A DNA stretch of 64,000 bases. It comes from Flavobacterium sp. ASV13 (GTDB lineage: Bacteria > Bacteroidota > Bacteroidia > Flavobacteriales > Flavobacteriaceae). This document shows positions 62,606 through 64,000 of this stretch, piece after piece. The position numbers and the translations under genes are program-made. How positions within the stretch are numbered: the first letter of the stretch is position 1; each line of letters starts with the position of its first letter. The DNA lies in the NCBI RefSeq assembly GCF_000745775.1, contig NZ_JQJY01000004.1, positions 62,001 to 126,000 of the forward strand, given 5' to 3'. The notes below the pieces were generated by a model. The model made no database searches. It was not told the DNA's origin and worked only from the letters and a program-made list of their open reading frames with translations.

Positions 62606-64000
62606 TTAAGCCATTGTTAACAAATCGTTTTCAATTTGAAAACTGTCTAAGAATGAAATTGTATTCTCAATATCATAATGTAAGATTCTATCCTCTTTAA
62701 CCAAAGGCACAACTTCACGATAACTACTTAAAAACATTTCGATAAAATCGCTCGATTTCAAAGGCTCTCTATAAGCAATTGCCTGCGATGCATTCATTAA
62801 TTCGATTGCCAAAATTCGCTCTAAATTATCTAAAACACGTAAAGCTTTTGTAGCTCCATTTGCTCCCATACTTACATGATCTTCCTGACCATTGCTCGAA
62901 ACAATACTGTCAATACTTGACGGAGTTGCAAGTTGTTTATTCTGGCTCGCAATACTTGCCGCAGTATATTGCGGAATCATAAATCCTGAATTTAATCCTG
63001 GATTATCAACCAAAAATGCCGGAAGATTTCGCAATCCTGAAATTAACTGATACGTTCTTCTTTCAGAAATGCTTCCTAATTCAGCCAAAGCAATTGCAAT
63101 AAAATCTAAAGCTAAAGCCAATGGCTGTCCATGGAAATTTCCTCCCGAAATAATCTGATCGGCTTCAACAAATATATTTGGATTATCCGTAACCGAATTA
63201 ATTTCGGTTTTGAATACTTTTCGAACATAATCAATCGCATCTTTTGAAGCGCCGTGAACTTGCGGCATACAACGGAAAGAATACGGATCCTGAACGTGTT
63301 TCTTTTCTTGAGTGATTATTTCACTTCCGTCTAAGAATTCTGCAATTCGTTGTGCCGTTACAATTTGCCCTTTGTGCGGACGTATATAATGTATCAATTC
63401 ATTAAAAGGTTCGATTCTTCCATCAAAACCTTCAAGTGAAATAGTCCCGATTAAATCCGCTAAATAAGATAACTTATAACCTTTGATTAAAATATGAGCT
63501 CCGTAAGCACTCATAAACTGAGTTCCGTTTAACAAAGCCAAGCCTTCTTTTGACTGCAAAACGATTGGTTCCCAGTTGAAATGTTTTAAAACTTCGACAG
63601 AAGCCATTTTCTTTCCTGCAAAAAGCACTTCGCCTTCTCCTAATAGAGGTAAAGACAAATGTGCAAGTGGAGCTAAATCTCCAGAAGCACCAAGCGAACC
63701 TTGTGTATAAATAATAGGAAGAATATCATTATTATAAAAATCAACTAAACGTTGTAATGTAATTAATTGTACTCCAGAATGTCCATAGCTCAAAGATTGA
63801 ATCTTCAGCAACAACATCATCTTTACGATTTCTGCAGGAACTTCTTCGCCAGTACCACAAGCATGCGATTTTACTAGATTTTCCTGAAGTTTAGAAAGAT
63901 TTTCATTTGAGATTTTTACACTGTAAAGTGATCCAAAACCAGTATTGATTCCGTAAATAGGCGCAGAATGCGTCGACATTTTTTTATCTAGATAATCACG
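62606..64000 (-). CDS. hutH: Histidine ammonia-lyase, 5' end beyond window
   Basis: The frame continues to the window edge (RDYLDKK before the ATG at 63979 has no stop), so the real start is outside; 464 residues are visible of about 500. The MIO cofactor triad Ala-Ser-Gly is in GSLGASGDLAPLAHLSL, and the early GINTGFGSLYS and late NQEDHVS-type SSNGQEDHVSMG are also family marks. It removes ammonia from histidine to give urocanate. Other hut genes are not visible. It sits 48 bases upstream of the DUF47 gene on the same strand. Confidence 0.95.
   Translation of the reverse strand, partial: RDYLDKKMSTHSAPIYGINTGFGSLYSVKISNENLSKLQENLVKSHACGTGEEVPAEIVKMMLLLKIQSLSYGHSGVQLITLQRLVDFYNNDILPIIYTQGSLGASGDLAPLAHLSLPLLGEGEVLFAGKKMASVEVLKHFNWEPIVLQSKEGLALLNGTQFMSAYGAHILIKGYKLSYLADLIGTISLEGFDGRIEPFNELIHYIRPHKGQIVTAQRIAEFLDGSEIITQEKKHVQDPYSFRCMPQVHGASKDAIDYVRKVFKTEINSVTDNPNIFVEADQIISGGNFHGQPLALALDFIAIALAELGSISERRTYQLISGLRNLPAFLVDNPGLNSGFMIPQYTAASIASQNKQLATPSSIDSIVSSNGQEDHVSMGANGATKALRVLDNLERILAIELMNASQAIAYREPLKSSDFIEMFLSSYREVVPLVKEDRILHYDIENTISFLDSFQIENDLLTMA

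Noticed and set aside
1..64000. tRNA, rRNA or complete mobile element
   Set aside because: I saw no cloverleaf arms, rRNA blocks, transposase or integrase; I cannot run a covariance search, so a degenerate tRNA could be missed.

Overview
The window looks like chromosomal DNA of a Flavobacterium-type member of the Bacteroidetes. The base composition is AT-rich. Start codons mostly lack Shine-Dalgarno sequences. Several upstream regions carry the Bacteroidetes promoter pattern TTG-N18-22-TAnnTTTG. Many short lipoproteins have an SC-type lipobox, and the housekeeping gene families are flavobacterial in type. I see about 64 protein genes, two of them cut by the window edges (a thioredoxin-fold gene at the left, hutH at the right). 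There is no rRNA, tRNA, CRISPR array, prophage or transposase gene.

Layout. 1-14 kb is accessory-like: envelope lipoproteins and secreted proteins, two TlpA-like thioredoxins, a Na+/H+ antiporter, a NERD-domain protein, a thioesterase, an MscS channel, a hydrolase and a ThuA protein. 13.6-21.3 kb is mostly housekeeping: sseA, a split ABC ATPase, rluD with a PASTA protein, ddl, coaD and a PhnA-like protein. 21.4-24.8 kb holds a divergent DEAD-box helicase / M14 peptidase pair. 24.9-29.8 kb is a second accessory stretch of small membrane proteins and lipoproteins, one of which is frameshifted. 29.9-33.3 kb has a NUDIX gene and pyrE with start codons 7 bp apart, then birA. 33.4-39.1 kb is a tight operon rsfS-ftsH-LUD-cdsA-psd-acbp-sod linking protein quality control and phospholipid synthesis. 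39.1-42.1 kb carries a convergent GH130 / GH13 lipoprotein pair. 42.4-51.5 kb has an OstA/LptD-like protein, a class III aminotransferase, a TPR protein with aroE, a DUF349 protein and OsmC. 51.6-64 kb has TPR-gyrA, clpC, a RimB-RimK type fusion, DUF421, a PiT phosphate transporter with its DUF47 partner, and hutH.

The most unusual layer is between genes. (1) At least eight intergenic spacers are built from short repeated words, mostly with an 8-base period (CTTAGNNN or its complement), arranged as head-to-head pairs or simple arrays at gene boundaries. (2) A REP/BIME-like double hairpin lies at 25424-25524. (3) Two copies of a G+C-richer modular hairpin element lie at 17.65 and 28.7 kb. (4) Two promoters have identical geometry, with the -7 box ending 4 bases before the ATG, and predict nearly leaderless mRNAs (pyrE and the DEAD-box helicase). 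(5) A 40-base relic of the sseA start lies one gene upstream of sseA. (6) One missing base splits a TonB-domain lipoprotein gene near 27084. I did not find a complete new defence or metabolic system; the spacer family is the best candidate for something undescribed.
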